DNA from: Pseudomonas panipatensis
GTDB taxonomy: Bacteria > Pseudomonadota > Gammaproteobacteria > Pseudomonadales > Pseudomonadaceae
Length of the DNA stretch: 64,000 nucleotides
Direction: 5' to 3'
Assembly (NCBI RefSeq): GCF_900099785.1
Contig: NZ_FNDS01000001.1
Location: 682,001-746,000 of the forward strand
Under the pieces are notes generated by a model. The model was not told the DNA's origin. It made no database searches and worked only from the letters and a program-made list of their open reading frames with translations. Both the position numbers and the translations under genes were made by a program. Below are positions 45,970 through 54,648 of the stretch, one piece after another (within the stretch, counting starts at the first letter, position 1; every line of letters begins with the position of its first letter).

Positions 45970-46529
45970 CATTGGCCCCGGCGCGCTTCGGAGTTTTTCG
46001 CAAAAACTTCGGAGCCTTGCGCAAGAAAGCCGGGTGGCGCAGCCACTAGATTCCGCCATCCGGTTTTTTCAGCGTGAGGCTGACGGCCGGATGGCGGGCG
46101 AGTGACCTGCCCCCGAGGCCGCCGGCACCTGCCGGCGCCGGGCGGCCATTCCGTCGCGTGGCCCTGGCCAACGACCGCCGATGCAGTAAAATCCGCGCCC
46201 CTCGCGCCGCTCCCCCCTGGTGGCGGGCCGCGCGAGCTGCGGGCTTGCGACCGCCAGGCGGATGTCCAAGGCGGTCTACCGGTGAGAATTTCAGGCGTAC
46301 CTGTCTTATCCAGGGAGCGTATGCCACAGCGACACCAGCCGTTTCTCCGTCTTGCGGAGAAGGGCTCTGATGGGAGCGGCACGGCCCTTGGGCTATCCAT
46401 GTCGCTTCGCATCGCCGCCGTGCGCCGAAAGGTGCGCGGCCTGGGCTGGCGCCACCCGCGCCGGTCCGCCACGCAAGGGCCTGGATTACCCGCCGGGCCC
46501 GGATAAAAACAAGCTGCAGGGGAGCCCCC
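45970..46529 (+). promoter_or_regulatory. Long gene-free leader upstream of putP
   Basis: About 560 bases with no gene. Near its left end CTTCGGAG occurs twice around an AGTTTTT/AAAAACT inverted repeat (45988-46012). Further on are GC hairpins, for example TTCTCCG/CGGAGAA around 46340-46362, and two perfectly symmetric GC blocks in 46400-46480. The CA-type motif AAAAACAA lies at 46505-46512. The interval probably contains the putP promoter and a structured leader; its regulatory ligand, if any, is unknown. Confidence 0.4.
46505..46512 (+). promoter_or_regulatory. Candidate Hfq/Crc CA motif before putP
   Basis: AAAAACAA fits the AAnAAnAA motif bound by Hfq with Crc. It lies 18 bases before the putP ATG, immediately upstream of the GCAGGGGAG ribosome-binding site, where binding would block translation during growth on preferred carbon sources. 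Confidence 0.5.
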
Positions 46530-48047
46530 ATGAGCGTCAACACGCCAACCCTGATCACTTTCGTGATCTACATCGCGGCCATGGTCCTGATCGGACTCGC
46601 CGCCTACCGTTCCACCAACAACTTCTCCGACTACATCCTCGGCGGCCGCAGCCTCGGCAGCTTCGTCACCGCGCTCTCGGCCGGTGCCTCGGACATGAGC
46701 GGCTGGCTGCTGATGGGCCTGCCCGGCGCCGTGTTCCTCTCCGGCCTGTCGGAAAGCTGGATCGCCATCGGCCTGATCGCCGGCGCCTACCTGAACTGGC
46801 TGTTCGTCGCCGGGCGCCTGCGCGTGCACACCGAGCACAACGGCAACGCCCTGACGCTCCCCGATTACTTCACCAACCGCTTCGAGGACGACAGCCGCGT
46901 GCTGCGCATCCTCTCGGCGGTGGTGATCCTGGTGTTCTTCACCATCTACTGCGCGTCCGGCATCGTCGCCGGCGCCCGCCTGTTCGAAAGCACCTTCGGC
47001 ATGTCCTACGAGACCGCGCTCTGGGCCGGCGCCGCCGCCACCATCGCCTACACCTTCGTCGGCGGCTTCCTGGCGGTGAGCTGGACCGACACCGTGCAGG
47101 CCTCGCTGATGATCTTCGCGCTGATCCTCACGCCGATCATCGTGCTCTTCGCCACCGGTGGCACCGAACCGACCTTCGCCGCCATCGAGCTGAAGGACGC
47201 GGCCAACTTCGACATGCTCAAGGGCGCGTCCTTCGTCGGCGTCATCTCGCTGATGGCCTGGGGCCTGGGCTATTTCGGCCAGCCGCACATCCTGGCGCGC
47301 TTCATGGCCGCCGATTCGGTGAAGTCGATTCCGGCCGCCCGGCGCATCTCCATGACCTGGATGATCCTCTGCCTGGGCGGCGCGGTGGCCGTGGGCTTCT
47401 TCGGCATCGCCTACTTCTCGGCGCACCCGGAGCAGGCCGGCGCGGTCAGCGAGAACCACGAGCGGGTATTCATCGAACTGGCGAAGATCCTCTTCAACCC
47501 GTGGATCGCCGGTGTGCTGCTGTCGGCCATCCTCGCCGCGGTGATGAGCACCCTGAGCTGCCAGTTGCTGGTCTGCTCCTCGGCGCTGACCGAAGACTTC
47601 TACAAGGCCTTCCTGCGCAAGAACGCCAGCCAGCTCGAACTGGTCTGGGTCGGCCGCGCCATGGTGCTGCTGGTGGCGCTGATCGCCATCGCCCTGGCCG
47701 CCAACCCGAGCAACCGTGTGCTCGGCCTGGTGTCCTACGCCTGGGCCGGTTTCGGCGCGGCCTTCGGCCCGCTGGTGCTGTTCTCGGTGCTGTGGAAGCG
47801 CATGAACCGCAATGGCGCCCTGGCCGGCATGCTGGTCGGCGCCGTGACCGTGATCGTCTGGAAGCAGTTCGGCTGGCTCGGCCTCTACGAGATCATCCCG
47901 GGCTTCATCCTCTCCAGCGTCGCCATTGTGGTCTTCAGCCTGCTCGGCAAGGCACCGTCGAAAGCCATGCTCGAGCGCTTCGATGAAGCCGAGGCGGAAT
48001 ACGCCGAAGCCCATCTACCGGCAGCGGCGCCCGTCCCGGCGCGCTGA
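46530..48047 (+). CDS. putP: Sodium/proline symporter PutP
   Basis: A 505-residue sodium:solute symporter (SSS family) with about thirteen membrane helices. Characteristic is the segment near residue 50 with SAGASDMSGWLLMGLPGAVF, plus FGQPHILARFMAADSVKSIP near the middle and ISTLSCQLLVCSSALTEDFY. It imports proline with Na+. The start follows GGGGAG. In P. aeruginosa PAO1 putP lies beside putA; here no putA is in the window, so this is either a relocated or a second copy. Confidence 0.9.
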   Translation: MSVNTPTLITFVIYIAAMVLIGLAAYRSTNNFSDYILGGRSLGSFVTALSAGASDMSGWLLMGLPGAVFLSGLSESWIAIGLIAGAYLNWLFVAGRLRVHTEHNGNALTLPDYFTNRFEDDSRVLRILSAVVILVFFTIYCASGIVAGARLFESTFGMSYETALWAGAAATIAYTFVGGFLAVSWTDTVQASLMIFALILTPIIVLFATGGTEPTFAAIELKDAANFDMLKGASFVGVISLMAWGLGYFGQPHILARFMAADSVKSIPAARRISMTWMILCLGGAVAVGFFGIAYFSAHPEQAGAVSENHERVFIELAKILFNPWIAGVLLSAILAAVMSTLSCQLLVCSSALTEDFYKAFLRKNASQLELVWVGRAMVLLVALIAIALAANPSNRVLGLVSYAWAGFGAAFGPLVLFSVLWKRMNRNGALAGMLVGAVTVIVWKQFGWLGLYEIIPGFILSSVAIVVFSLLGKAPSKAMLERFDEAEAEYAEAHLPAAAPVPAR

Positions 48048-48064
48048 TTTCCGCTGCGTTGGCC

Positions 48065-48099
48065 AAGGCCGCAGTCCCGCGAGGGGCTGCGGCCTTTTT
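48065..48099. terminator. Terminator between putP and the SotB-type gene
   Basis: AAGGCCGCAG and CTGCGGCCTTTTT with a GC-rich loop; it lies between convergent genes. Confidence 0.87.
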
Positions 48100-48116
48100 C
48101 GTTCAGGCGGGTAGGC

Positions 48117-49307
48117 TCAACGCTTGCCGCTGCGCAGGGCGTCGGCGTAGCGCCAGGCGCTGAAGGCGCAGAGCGACAGGCCGAGCGCGGCCAGCGCCGC
48201 GCCGACATTACCGACCTGGGCCAGGCCCAGTGCACGGGTCACCCCGCTGCCGAGCAGCGCGCCGGCGCCGATGCCGATGTTGTACAGCCCGGAAAACAGC
48301 GCCATGGCCACGTCGGTGGCGTCGGCGGCCAGGTGCAGCACCTTGGCCTGCTGGGCCAGGCCGAAGCAGAGGATGGCGGCGCCCCAGAACAGGCTCAGCG
48401 CGAGCAGCGGCAGGGGCTGCGTCGAGAGCGGCAGGAGCAGCAGCAGGCAGCCGCCGAGCACGGCGATGGCGCTGACCAGGAAGCCGCGTGGAAAGCGCTC
48501 GCTGTAGCGGCTGAAGAGGATCGAGCCGAACACCCCGGCGCCGCCGAACAGCAGGAGCAGCAGGGTGGTGCGCTCGCCGCTGAGTCCGGCTACCTGCCGG
48601 GCGAAGGGTTCGATGTAGCTGTAGGCCGTGAAGTGCGCGGTGATCACCAGCACGGTCAGCACGTACAGCGCGACCAGCGCCGGGCGGCGGAACAGCAGCG
48701 GCAGGCTGCGCAGCGAGCCGGAGTTCTGGCTGGGCAGCAGCGGCAGGGTCTGCGCCAGGCAGAGCATGGCGAGCACCGCCAGCCCGGCGATGGCGAGGAA
48801 GGTCACGCGCCAGCCCAGGGCTTCGCCGAGCATCCGCCCCAGCGGGACGCCGAGGACCATCGCCAGGGTGGTGCCGGTGGCCAGCAGGCCGAGCGCCTTC
48901 GCCTGCTTGCCCGGCGGCGCCACGCGCACCGCCAGCGAGGCGGTGATCGACCAGAACACCGCATGGGCGAAGGCGATGCCGATGCGGCTGAGCATCAGCG
49001 TGGTGAAGTTCCAGGCGAACCCCGACAGCACATGGCTGCCGATGAACAGCAGGAAGACCAGCACCAGCAGCCGGCGGCGTTCGATGTTGCGGGTGACCAG
49101 CATCATCGGCAGCGAGGCCAGCGACACCACCCAGGCGTACAGGGTCAGCATCAGGCCGACCTGCTCGCTGGGCATGCCGAAGCTCTGCCCGATGTCACTG
49201 AGCAGGCCGACCGGGGCGAATTCCGTGGTGTTGAAGATGAAGGCGGCGAGGGCCAGGGCGATCACGCTCAGCCAACTGCCGTTCGGGGTATTGCGGAGGC
49301 TATCCAT
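48117..49307 (-). CDS. SotB-like sugar efflux MFS transporter
   Basis: A 396-residue, twelve-helix MFS protein of the DHA1 group related to SotB (sugar and arabinose efflux). The start region [20 protein letters not shown] followed by [20 protein letters not shown] is the SotB hallmark, and [20 protein letters not shown] follows in helix 4. ATG 49307 is chosen over an upstream in-frame ATG at 49370. It diverges from the VF530 gene. Confidence 0.87.
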   Translation of the reverse strand: MDSLRNTPNGSWLSVIALALAAFIFNTTEFAPVGLLSDIGQSFGMPSEQVGLMLTLYAWVVSLASLPMMLVTRNIERRRLLVLVFLLFIGSHVLSGFAWNFTTLMLSRIGIAFAHAVFWSITASLAVRVAPPGKQAKALGLLATGTTLAMVLGVPLGRMLGEALGWRVTFLAIAGLAVLAMLCLAQTLPLLPSQNSGSLRSLPLLFRRPALVALYVLTVLVITAHFTAYSYIEPFARQVAGLSGERTTLLLLLFGGAGVFGSILFSRYSERFPRGFLVSAIAVLGGCLLLLLPLSTQPLPLLALSLFWGAAILCFGLAQQAKVLHLAADATDVAMALFSGLYNIGIGAGALLGSGVTRALGLAQVGNVGAALAALGLSLCAFSAWRYADALRSGKR

Positions 49308-49571
49308 GGGGACGGATCGGGGTTCCTGAGTGAGTGGGTTGCTCAGGCCGATCCCCGGTTCCGGAGGCAATCGTGTCGCGCGCGACGACGGTGACCCGAG
49401 GCGACGGGCCTGGGCGCAAGAGAGGCGGGAAGGATTCGTTATCGGTATGGGGATGCGGCTGTGGCGCGGATTCTACGCCGCCCATCGTCCGCCCGCACCC
49501 CCGCCGGGTGTGCGCCGCCGGCGACTTGGGGTAAGGTGCCGCGCTTCCGAGTCCGCCGCGAAGACATCGCC

Positions 49572-49796
49572 ATGACCGACAAACCCAAAGACCCGCTGCA
49601 CGGCATGACCCTACAGGTCATCCTCGAACGCCTGCTGGAGGCGTACGGCTGGGATGGCCTGGCCAAGCGCGTGGACATCCGCTGTTTCAAGAGCGAGCCG
49701 AGCATCAAGTCCAGCCTGACCTTCCTGCGCCGCACGCCCTGGGCGCGGGAGCAGGTCGAGACGCTTTACCGCCGCCTGGTCCAGGACCAGCGATAG
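49572..49796 (+). CDS. VF530 family DNA-binding protein
   Basis: A 74-residue basic protein of the VF530 (DUF2132) family, which adopts a small SAP-like fold. The conserved stretch [20 protein letters not shown] followed by [20 protein letters not shown] covers most of the chain. Function is unknown; DNA binding is suggested by the fold. It precedes a convergent large transpeptidase gene by 11 bases. Confidence 0.87.
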   Translation: MTDKPKDPLHGMTLQVILERLLEAYGWDGLAKRVDIRCFKSEPSIKSSLTFLRRTPWAREQVETLYRRLVQDQR

Positions 49797-49807
49797 CCCG
49801 GCGGCGC

Positions 49808-52800
49808 CTACAGCCAGCTCACGCGCAGGGTCTCCTGGGGCGCATGGCAGCCAGTGGCGATCCCCGGCTCCAGGTACGGCTGCAGCATCGGCGCCATGCC
49901 CTTGAGGACCTGCACCGGCAGCGCCGAGGTGAACTTGAAGTCACTGGATTCGCTGCCGGCGACATAGGCGGTGAGGGTGCCGAAGTGCCGTGGGCCGAGG
50001 TAGAAGACGAAGGTCGCGGTGCGGTTCAGCGCGCGCGAACTCTTCACCGCGCCGCCGCGGGTGAAGCTTTCGATGCGGTTGTCGCCGGTGCCGGTCTTGC
50101 CACCCATCACCAGGGCGTTGCCGTTGGCCAGGCGGAAGCTGCCGGAGAGGCGCCGCGCGGTGCCGGCGTCGACCACCTGGGACAGCGCGTCGCGCAGGGT
50201 GCTGGCGACTTCCGAGGTCATCACCCGCCGTCCGACGTTGGCTTGCGGCGCCAGGCGCACCTCGTAGGGGGTGTCGGCGGCGAAGTGCAGGCTGTCGATG
50301 CGCAGGGTGGGCAGGCGAATGCCATCGTTGAGGATGATCCCCATCAGTTCCGCCAGGGCCGCCGGGCGGTCGCCGGAGCTGCCCAGGGCGGTGGCCAGCG
50401 ACGGCACCAGGTGGTCGAAGGGATAGCCCAGTTGCTTCCATTGCTGGTGCAGGTCGAGGAAGGCCTCGACTTCCAGCATGATGCGGATGCGCTTGTCGCG
50501 GGCGCCCTTGTGGTGTGATTTGTAGAGCCAGCCATAGACCTGTTTGCGTTCGGCGTTGCTGGCCGCCACCGCGTCGCTGAAGGTGGCCTGCGGTTGCCGT
50601 TGCAGGTAGCCGAGCAGCCAGAGTTCCAGCGGGTGCACGCGGGCCACGTAGCCCTGGTCGTTGAGATCGTAGGCGCCGGGGCCATAGCGCTTGTAGAGGT
50701 CGGTGAGGCGTTTTTCCGTGAGCGCTTCGCCGTTGTACTTGCCTTGCTTCAGGCGTTCCTGGAGGAAGGCGGTGAAGGTCGGCAAGTCGGCCTGCGGTTG
50801 CAGGTAGCGGTGGATCGCCGCCAGCCGCACCGGCCACGGATGCAGGCCGTCGAGGAAGGTGTCGAGGCGCTCGTCGGTGGTCTTGCCACGGTATTTCTGC
50901 CAGAAGCGCAGCAGGTAGACCTGGCTCTCGTGGTCGACGAACTTGTCCAGATAGGCCTGGCGGCGCGGGTCCTTGTCGTCCTGCAGGACCGTCACCTTGC
51001 TGCCGGCGTTCTGGTACATGTCATGGCGCACCAGGTCGCGCAGCAGGCGCACGAAGGGCAGGTTGATCGACTCGCGCAGGGCATCGAGGATGGTCGGGAT
51101 ACGCCCGTTGTCTTCCTTACGGAAGTTGTTGAAGGTGTGCACGCCGCCGCCGGTGAAGAAGCTTTCGTAGGGGCTGGCCGAGTACTTGCGCTGCATGGCC
51201 GCGGCGAGCATCGCCGAGAGGTCGCTGCGCGGGTTGGCGATCAGGTAGTCGATGGACCAGCGGCTGATGGCATCGAGCGGCTCCACCGGCACCTTGCGCA
51301 ATTCCGTCGCGGGTTTGCCGGCGTAGTCGCGGTACAGCCCGGCGATCACTTCCAGGTAGTTGGACAGCACCCGCAGCTTGGCGGTGGAGCCCAGTTCCAG
51401 CTTGCTGCCTTCGTTGATGTCGAACGGCTGGTCGGTGCTGTCGGTCTGCACGCGCACACGGTTGCCGTCGGCGCTGCGTTCGAACAGGGTGAAGCTGTAG
51501 CGCACGTCGGCGGTGCGGTCCTGGGTCAGCAGGTGCTCGCCGAACAGGCCGAGCTGCGCGGCGACGGTCGGATCGGCGAGGCGCCGGAGGTAAGCGCTGA
51601 CCTGTTCCTGCAAGTCGTCCTGCAGGGTGGTGCTGAAGGACAGGTCCAGGCGGTCCAGGTCATACAGCGGCACGTTGAGCATGCCGGCCAGGCGCGTGCG
51701 GGCCAGGCTCACGCCCTTGTTGTTTTCCAGCGGCTGCACCGTCGGCTGGCTTTGCGGATCGCGGAACACCAGGCGCTGGCTGAGCGCGGCGTCGCGCAGC
51801 GCTTCGCCGATGATGCCGTTCTGCGCGAGCAGGCGCAGGTAGCTGTCCGTCAGCTCGCTCAGGGGTTTGCGCCCGCGCGCCAGGTAATAGGAGGGGCGGC
51901 GGTGGGCGATCATCAGCGAGACCACCTGGCGCAGCGCCTTGCCCTGGGCCTGCAGGCTCGCTTCATCGCCGGCCGGGGTGGTGAGCAGGCGGTTGACCTG
52001 CTGGTAGTCGGCGCCGTACCAGATCCACAGGCCGTCCGGCAGCCCGCTGACTTCGCCGTAGCCCGGCTGCGCCGAGAGCGGCACCGAGTTGAGGTAGGTG
52101 AGCACCACGTTCTTGCGCGCCGGCAGGTTTTCCGCGCCGCCCTGGTAGGCGCGCACGCTGGCCGAGGCCATCTGCCGCAACTTGTCGCTGATCGAGCTGG
52201 TGCGGCCGTCCTGGGAGTGCCGGTATTTCTCGATCTGCGTGGCCAGGGTGCTGCCGCCGGGGGCGTGGTTGCCCAGGCCGATCAGCCGCCCGCCCTGGGC
52301 CAGCGCCGCCTGGGTGAAACGGCTCCAGTCGATGGCCGGATTCAGGTAGGGGTGCTCGCGGTCGAGCAGGTCGCGGTTCTCGATGAACAGCAGGCTCTGC
52401 ACGATCAGCGGGGCGATGCCCTCGAAGTTGCCGTAGAGCCGCTGCGGATAGCGGAAGTTGTAGATCGGCAGGCCGCGGCAGTCGGCGACGTCGATACCGG
52501 CCTGGGCCTTCTCCGCATAGGGCGGGAACAGTCCGTAGCCGCTGTATTGCATCAGCGCCGGGGAGAAGCGCGCCTGGTCGAGGGTGACGAAATTGCGCTC
52601 ATGCAGGCGTTGCAGGAAGTCCGGCAATTGCAGGTAGCCCAGGCGTCGGTCGAAGGGGCCGTCCTTGGGATAGACCACCTGGGCGCTGGCGCCGGCATCG
52701 ACCTGCCAGGTCAATTGCCCGGCATAGCGCGCCAGTTCACGCGCTTGCAGCTTGGAGGTGCGCGCCTCATAGAGCAGCGCCGCGCCCATGGCCGCGAGCA

Positions 52801-52933
52801 GCGGCAGGACGAAGAGCAGCAGCAGGAGGAAACGCTGGTGATGGTGAGGGGAACGAGGCTTTTTCGGGGAAAAACCGGGCTCCGGGCTGCCCGGTTGTGA
52901 ATGCTGTTGACCGGAGTGCGCCGTAGAACCCAT
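49808..52933 (-). CDS. Bifunctional peptidoglycan transglycosylase/transpeptidase (PBP)
   Basis: A 1041-residue class A penicillin-binding-type protein. An N-terminal cytoplasmic tail rich in Ser/Pro/His is followed by one membrane helix (35-55). The GT51 domain has catalytic Glu185 in SLLFIENRDLLD and a GGSTLATQIEKYRHS segment. The transpeptidase domain has S-x-x-K as Ser516 and Lys519 (GSTAKLRV) and K-T-G as GGKTGTGDN near the C-terminus. It is longer than PBP1a/1b and carries an extended linker between the two catalytic boxes. It probably makes septal or lateral-wall peptidoglycan; exact role unclear. Confidence 0.85.
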   Translation of the reverse strand: MGSTAHSGQQHSQPGSPEPGFSPKKPRSPHHHQRFLLLLLFVLPLLAAMGAALLYEARTSKLQARELARYAGQLTWQVDAGASAQVVYPKDGPFDRRLGYLQLPDFLQRLHERNFVTLDQARFSPALMQYSGYGLFPPYAEKAQAGIDVADCRGLPIYNFRYPQRLYGNFEGIAPLIVQSLLFIENRDLLDREHPYLNPAIDWSRFTQAALAQGGRLIGLGNHAPGGSTLATQIEKYRHSQDGRTSSISDKLRQMASASVRAYQGGAENLPARKNVVLTYLNSVPLSAQPGYGEVSGLPDGLWIWYGADYQQVNRLLTTPAGDEASLQAQGKALRQVVSLMIAHRRPSYYLARGRKPLSELTDSYLRLLAQNGIIGEALRDAALSQRLVFRDPQSQPTVQPLENNKGVSLARTRLAGMLNVPLYDLDRLDLSFSTTLQDDLQEQVSAYLRRLADPTVAAQLGLFGEHLLTQDRTADVRYSFTLFERSADGNRVRVQTDSTDQPFDINEGSKLELGSTAKLRVLSNYLEVIAGLYRDYAGKPATELRKVPVEPLDAISRWSIDYLIANPRSDLSAMLAAAMQRKYSASPYESFFTGGGVHTFNNFRKEDNGRIPTILDALRESINLPFVRLLRDLVRHDMYQNAGSKVTVLQDDKDPRRQAYLDKFVDHESQVYLLRFWQKYRGKTTDERLDTFLDGLHPWPVRLAAIHRYLQPQADLPTFTAFLQERLKQGKYNGEALTEKRLTDLYKRYGPGAYDLNDQGYVARVHPLELWLLGYLQRQPQATFSDAVAASNAERKQVYGWLYKSHHKGARDKRIRIMLEVEAFLDLHQQWKQLGYPFDHLVPSLATALGSSGDRPAALAELMGIILNDGIRLPTLRIDSLHFAADTPYEVRLAPQANVGRRVMTSEVASTLRDALSQVVDAGTARRLSGSFRLANGNALVMGGKTGTGDNRIESFTRGGAVKSSRALNRTATFVFYLGPRHFGTLTAYVAGSESSDFKFTSALPVQVLKGMAPMLQPYLEPGIATGCHAPQETLRVSWL

Positions 52934-53283
52934 ATCACGACCTGCCCATGCTTAGGCGCGGTACGAAAAGGTCCTGTGCGCGGCGGTGCGGCGTTGCAAG
53001 CGATCTCGGGTGCTCACGCAGCGCCGCTGAGCGGCGCGTCCTCGATCGCTTTCGCCTTGCCCGACCGTCGCTCAGCGACCGTTCGTCCTGAGCCTGGTGA
53101 AGCTTGAGTAAGTGGACTCCGCCGACGTGATGACCGGCATCCATCCCGATGCCGCGAAGACCCCCATACCAGCGGCCCCCCTTATGTAGAGCGTAGTCGG
53201 CGGCGGAAAATCTGCGTGGCCGATTGCATTCCGCGGCCGGGCCGGGTGCAATGCCGCCGAACCCTTGTGGAATCCCCTGCGTC
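52934..53283. other. Intergenic interval with a dispersed-repeat-like element
   Basis: No gene. The segment GTTCGTCCTGAGCCTGGTGA at 53081-53100, continuing to 53108, resembles the short GTTCGTCCTGAGC repeat dispersed in many Pseudomonas and Xanthomonas genomes. Several small GC inverted repeats flank it. It should also contain promoter elements for the divergent PBP and small secreted-protein genes. Confidence 0.4.
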
Positions 53284-53514
53284 ATGCGCCGTCTTCTGCT
53301 GTCCTGCTTGTGCATCTTCGCCCTGGCCGCCCAGGCGGCGCCCATGCCGTTCTACCTGTGGCAGAGCCGCCTCAACGGCCACCTGGCGTGCAGCCAGACC
53401 TCGCTCGGCGATGGCTGGGTCCGGCTGTCGGGGCCCTACAGCGATGCCGGTTGCCACCAGCCGTTGAAGAGCGGCCCCTCGACCAAGGGCCTCGCCGTGC
53501 CCAAGGGCCTGTAG
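53284..53514 (+). CDS. Small secreted hypothetical protein
   Basis: A 76-residue protein with a signal peptide (residues 1-18, MRRLLLSCLCIFALAAQA). The mature part (about 57 residues) has two cysteines, one in LACSQTSLGD and one in DAGCHQPL, that could form a disulfide, and aromatic residues (FYLWQSRLNG). No named domain is recognisable. It sits between the PBP gene and a methyltransferase gene; the ATG is preceded by a weak GTGGAA. Confidence 0.6.
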   Translation: MRRLLLSCLCIFALAAQAAPMPFYLWQSRLNGHLACSQTSLGDGWVRLSGPYSDAGCHQPLKSGPSTKGLAVPKGL

Positions 53515-53666
53515 GCCGTGCACGAAAACGCCCTGGGCACCGGCTGCCGTCGCGTTGCATGCGCGCGCGGCAGGCTCCCTTGGCGCGGGCAAGCGGCGCC
53601 TACCAGGCTTGGCCCGTCGAGCCTAGACTCTGGCGACTGCCCCCTGGACATGCCTGGAGCCTGCCC

Positions 53667-54353
53667 ATGAGCGATCCCAACCAACGCATTCTGCAGAGCT
53701 GGCAGGCCAACGCCCAGGCCTGGACCCGCGTGGTGCGCGAGCAGCGCATCGACAGCCGGCGCCTGGCCACCGATGCGGCGATCCTCGATGCGCTCATGGC
53801 CGCGGCGCCACGGCGCGTGCTGGACATCGGCTGCGGCGAGGGCTGGCTGTGCCGGGCGCTGGGCGAGCGCGGCTGCGTGGCGCTCGGGGTGGACGCCGCG
53901 CCGGCGTTGATCGCGGCGGCGCGCCAGGCCGGCGGGGCGCGCTTCGAGGTGTTGACGCAGGCCGAATTGGCCGCCGGGGCGGGGCACGGGCTGGGGCGTT
54001 TCGATGCGCTGGTGTGCAACTTCGCCCTGTTCGACGAAGACCTGGCACCGCTGCTGCGTGGCCTGCAGGGGCTGCTGGCGCCGGCCGGGCGTTTGCTGAT
54101 CCAGACCCTGCATCCCTGGAGCGCCTGCGGTGAGCAGGCCTATGCGGATGGCTGGCGGCTGGAGACCTTCGCCGCCTTCGCCGACGCATTCAGCGAACCG
54201 ATGCCCTGGTACTTCCGCACCCTTGAGTCCTGGCTGGCACTGCTGCACGCCAGCGGCTGGCGCCTCAGCCGCCTCGGCGAACCGTGCCGGCCGGACACCG
54301 GCAGTCCCTGTTCGCTGCTGCTGATCGCCGAGCTGGCGAACGACTGCGCCTGA
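53667..54353 (+). CDS. Class I SAM-dependent methyltransferase
   Basis: A 228-residue methyltransferase. Motif I reads VLDIGCGEGWLCRAL, motif II VDAAPALIAAARQAG, and motif IV DALVCNFALFDEDLAPL. The N-terminal part (SDPNQRILQSWQANAQAWTR) resembles methyltransferases acting on small metabolites. The substrate is unknown. ATG 53667 fits a full motif set; the frame open upstream to 53265 lies partly over the small secreted-protein gene. Confidence 0.85.
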   Translation: MSDPNQRILQSWQANAQAWTRVVREQRIDSRRLATDAAILDALMAAAPRRVLDIGCGEGWLCRALGERGCVALGVDAAPALIAAARQAGGARFEVLTQAELAAGAGHGLGRFDALVCNFALFDEDLAPLLRGLQGLLAPAGRLLIQTLHPWSACGEQAYADGWRLETFAAFADAFSEPMPWYFRTLESWLALLHASGWRLSRLGEPCRPDTGSPCSLLLIAELANDCA

Positions 54354-54621
54354 GTCGATTCGCCGCTTGGCGCCGGGATGCTTCTGCACCATTCGGGGGC
54401 AGACGCTCCGGCGAACTTATGCAACACTCCGCGGCGACCTCAGTGGTTCACTCCCGCAATGCCCACGTCCGCTCCACAAGGGCGGGCAGCCTCTTCCGGT
54501 GTGCAGTTCCGGAAGCGTCCAGACCGATCGACGCCCCGTGCTCCCCAGCGCGGCGGCGAAGCCATCTCGTCGCGGGCGCCTCCCCATCCCGACCGCACGT
54601 TCGAGTTTTCCGCTGATATGC

Positions 54622-54631
54622 CCAACAACAA
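54622..54631 (+). promoter_or_regulatory. Candidate Hfq/Crc CA motif before the ProY-type gene
   Basis: AACAACAACA fits AAnAAnAA and lies 18 bases before the ATG at 54649, next to the GAGG ribosome-binding site. Same arrangement as at putP, pointing to shared catabolite repression of two amino-acid carriers. Confidence 0.55.
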
Positions 54632-54648
54632 CATCGAGGTTGCAACCC

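Noticed and set aside
45969-48014. Long open frame antisense to putP (minus strand)
   Set aside because: It is a shadow of putP with Gly/Asp/His/Gln-rich low-complexity translation and no domain; it has no ribosome-binding site.
50594-52900. Long open frame antisense to the PBP gene
   Set aside because: No domain, low complexity; the minus strand has GT51 and transpeptidase motifs.
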